From: Desulfobulbaceae bacterium
GTDB lineage: Bacteria; Desulfobacterota; Desulfobulbia; Desulfobulbales; Desulfocapsaceae
DNA length: 64,000 nucleotides
Direction of reading: 5' to 3'
NCBI GenBank assembly: GCA_011390165.1
Contig: JAABSV010000004.1
Location: 1 to 64,000 of the forward strand
Shown: positions 63,427 to 64,000 of the stretch, piece after piece
Layout of the letters: each line of letters starts with the position of its first letter
Position numbering within the stretch: the first letter of the stretch is position 1
Made by a program: the position numbers and the translations under genes
The notes under the pieces: generated by a model
Database searches by the model: none
Seen by the model: the letters and a program-made list of their open reading frames with translations, nothing else
Told to the model about the DNA's origin: nothing

Positions 63427-64000
63427 ATGGCCAGGCGACTGCGCAGCGGTTACACCACCGGCGCCTGTGCCGCCGCGGCGGCCAAGGCGGCGGCAATGGC
63501 CCTCGTTGACCAGGCCTGTCCGAGCGAGGTGGACATCCCCTTTCCGGACGGCCGCCGGGCCAATTTTGCCGTCTGCCGCTGTACCCTGGCGACAGCTCAG
63601 GCCACTGCCGGTATCATCAAGGATGCCGGCGACGACCCCGATGTCACCAACGGCGCCGAAATTGTCGCCACCGTCCATTTTGGCCACCACGGTGAGCCTG
63701 GCGGCATCTTTATCGGCAATATCAGGCTCTGCCGCGGCCCCGGGGTGGGCATGGTGAGCAAACCGGGGTTGGCCGTCCCGGTGGGGGAGGCGGCAATCAA
63801 CCCGGTACCGCGCCAGATGATTGCCGCCGCTGTCGCGGAAGCGGTCGGCGACCAGCCCCTTACCGTGGTGGTTTCGATCCCCGCCGGCGAAGAGCTGGCC
63901 CGGCGGACCCTCAACCACCGCCTCGGCATCCTTGGTGGCCTTTCGGTGCTCGGCACCACCGGCATCGTCAAGCCGGTCTCCGCCGATGCCTGGACCGCCA
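63427..64000 (+). CDS. cbiD: Cobalt-precorrin-5B C1-methyltransferase CbiD (partial, runs off the window)
   Basis: About 190 residues are visible before the window ends. They start MARRLRSGYTTGACAAAAAK and include KDAGDDPDVTNGAEIVATV, GPGVGMVSKPGLAVPVGEAA and LGGLSVLGTTGIVKPVSADA, the defining blocks of CbiD. CbiD methylates C1 in the anaerobic cobalamin route, so its presence marks the cobalt-early pathway. It starts 2 nt after the cbiC stop. The C-terminal half is outside the window. Confidence 0.95.
   Translation, partial: MARRLRSGYTTGACAAAAAKAAAMALVDQACPSEVDIPFPDGRRANFAVCRCTLATAQATAGIIKDAGDDPDVTNGAEIVATVHFGHHGEPGGIFIGNIRLCRGPGVGMVSKPGLAVPVGEAAINPVPRQMIAAAVAEAVGDQPLTVVVSIPAGEELARRTLNHRLGILGGLSVLGTTGIVKPVSADAWTA

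Overview
The window is GC-rich, gene-dense bacterial chromosome. It has no rRNA, tRNA, CRISPR array, insertion sequence or phage gene that I can recognise. The mix of genes fits a Gram-negative anaerobe of the Desulfobacterota (former Deltaproteobacteria). It makes lipid A, oxidises short-chain fatty acids through an EtfAB / membrane FeS-oxidoreductase route, uses B12-dependent acyl-CoA mutases with anaerobic-type (Cbi) cobalamin synthesis, and carries a 12-haem cytochrome. The phylum assignment is inference from gene content; no species can be named.

Layout. 1-9.7 kb: an aminotransferase, then a long minus-strand run namZ-like > lpxD > fabZ > lpxA > lpxI > murU-like > amgK-like > der, which joins lipid A synthesis to a possible muramic acid salvage route. 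10-22 kb: a minus-strand beta-oxidation operon (thiolase, 3-hydroxyacyl-CoA dehydrogenase, M24 peptidase homologue, a Cys-rich DUF protein, crotonase, nitroreductase, acyl-CoA dehydrogenase, membrane FeS oxidoreductase, etfB, etfA). 22.3-30 kb: a divergent control region with two near-identical TetR-type operators, then an acyl-CoA synthetase, a TetR regulator, fused isobutyryl-CoA mutase (IcmF) and a transglutaminase-like protein. 30-33.9 kb: a class III CoA-transferase, cobalamin adenosyltransferase, an Epd/GAPDH-type dehydrogenase and a possible ADP-ribosyltransferase-fold protein. 33.9-42.6 kb: a minus-strand operon (CoA-transferase A/B, mutase large and small subunits, MeaB, a second M24 homologue) with a sigma-54 promoter, divergent from a PAS-containing sigma-54 activator. 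42.6-56.1 kb: housekeeping genes (glmS, pyrE, a PilZ protein, hflX, cytochrome, nadE, mltG, lon). 56.2-64 kb: cobalamin genes. A B12 riboswitch with terminator precedes a lone cobI/cbiL on the minus strand, and on the plus strand lie a Gate-domain permease, btuC, btuD, btuF, cbiA, cbiC and the start of cbiD.

How it fits together. Acyl-CoA synthetase and CoA-transferases activate acids. IcmF would convert isobutyryl-CoA to butyryl-CoA, which the 12-kb operon oxidises, passing electrons by EtfAB to a membrane FeS protein and quinone. CobA supplies adenosylcobalamin and MeaB protects a mutase, while the cobalamin genes at the right end supply or import B12. The most unusual item is the second mutase (36637-38334). 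It sits in the methylmalonyl-CoA mutase family, but all three substrate-pocket positions I could align (Tyr89, Arg207, His244 in methylmalonyl-CoA mutase numbering) are changed, so its substrate is probably unknown.

A structural oddity runs through the window. Many spacers hold short perfect or near-perfect tandem repeats, each with its own unit and period (9, 11, 12, 13, 14, 15, 17 or 18 bp), mostly just upstream of a start codon inside an operon. One 13-bp duplication sits on a start codon and disrupts its frame.
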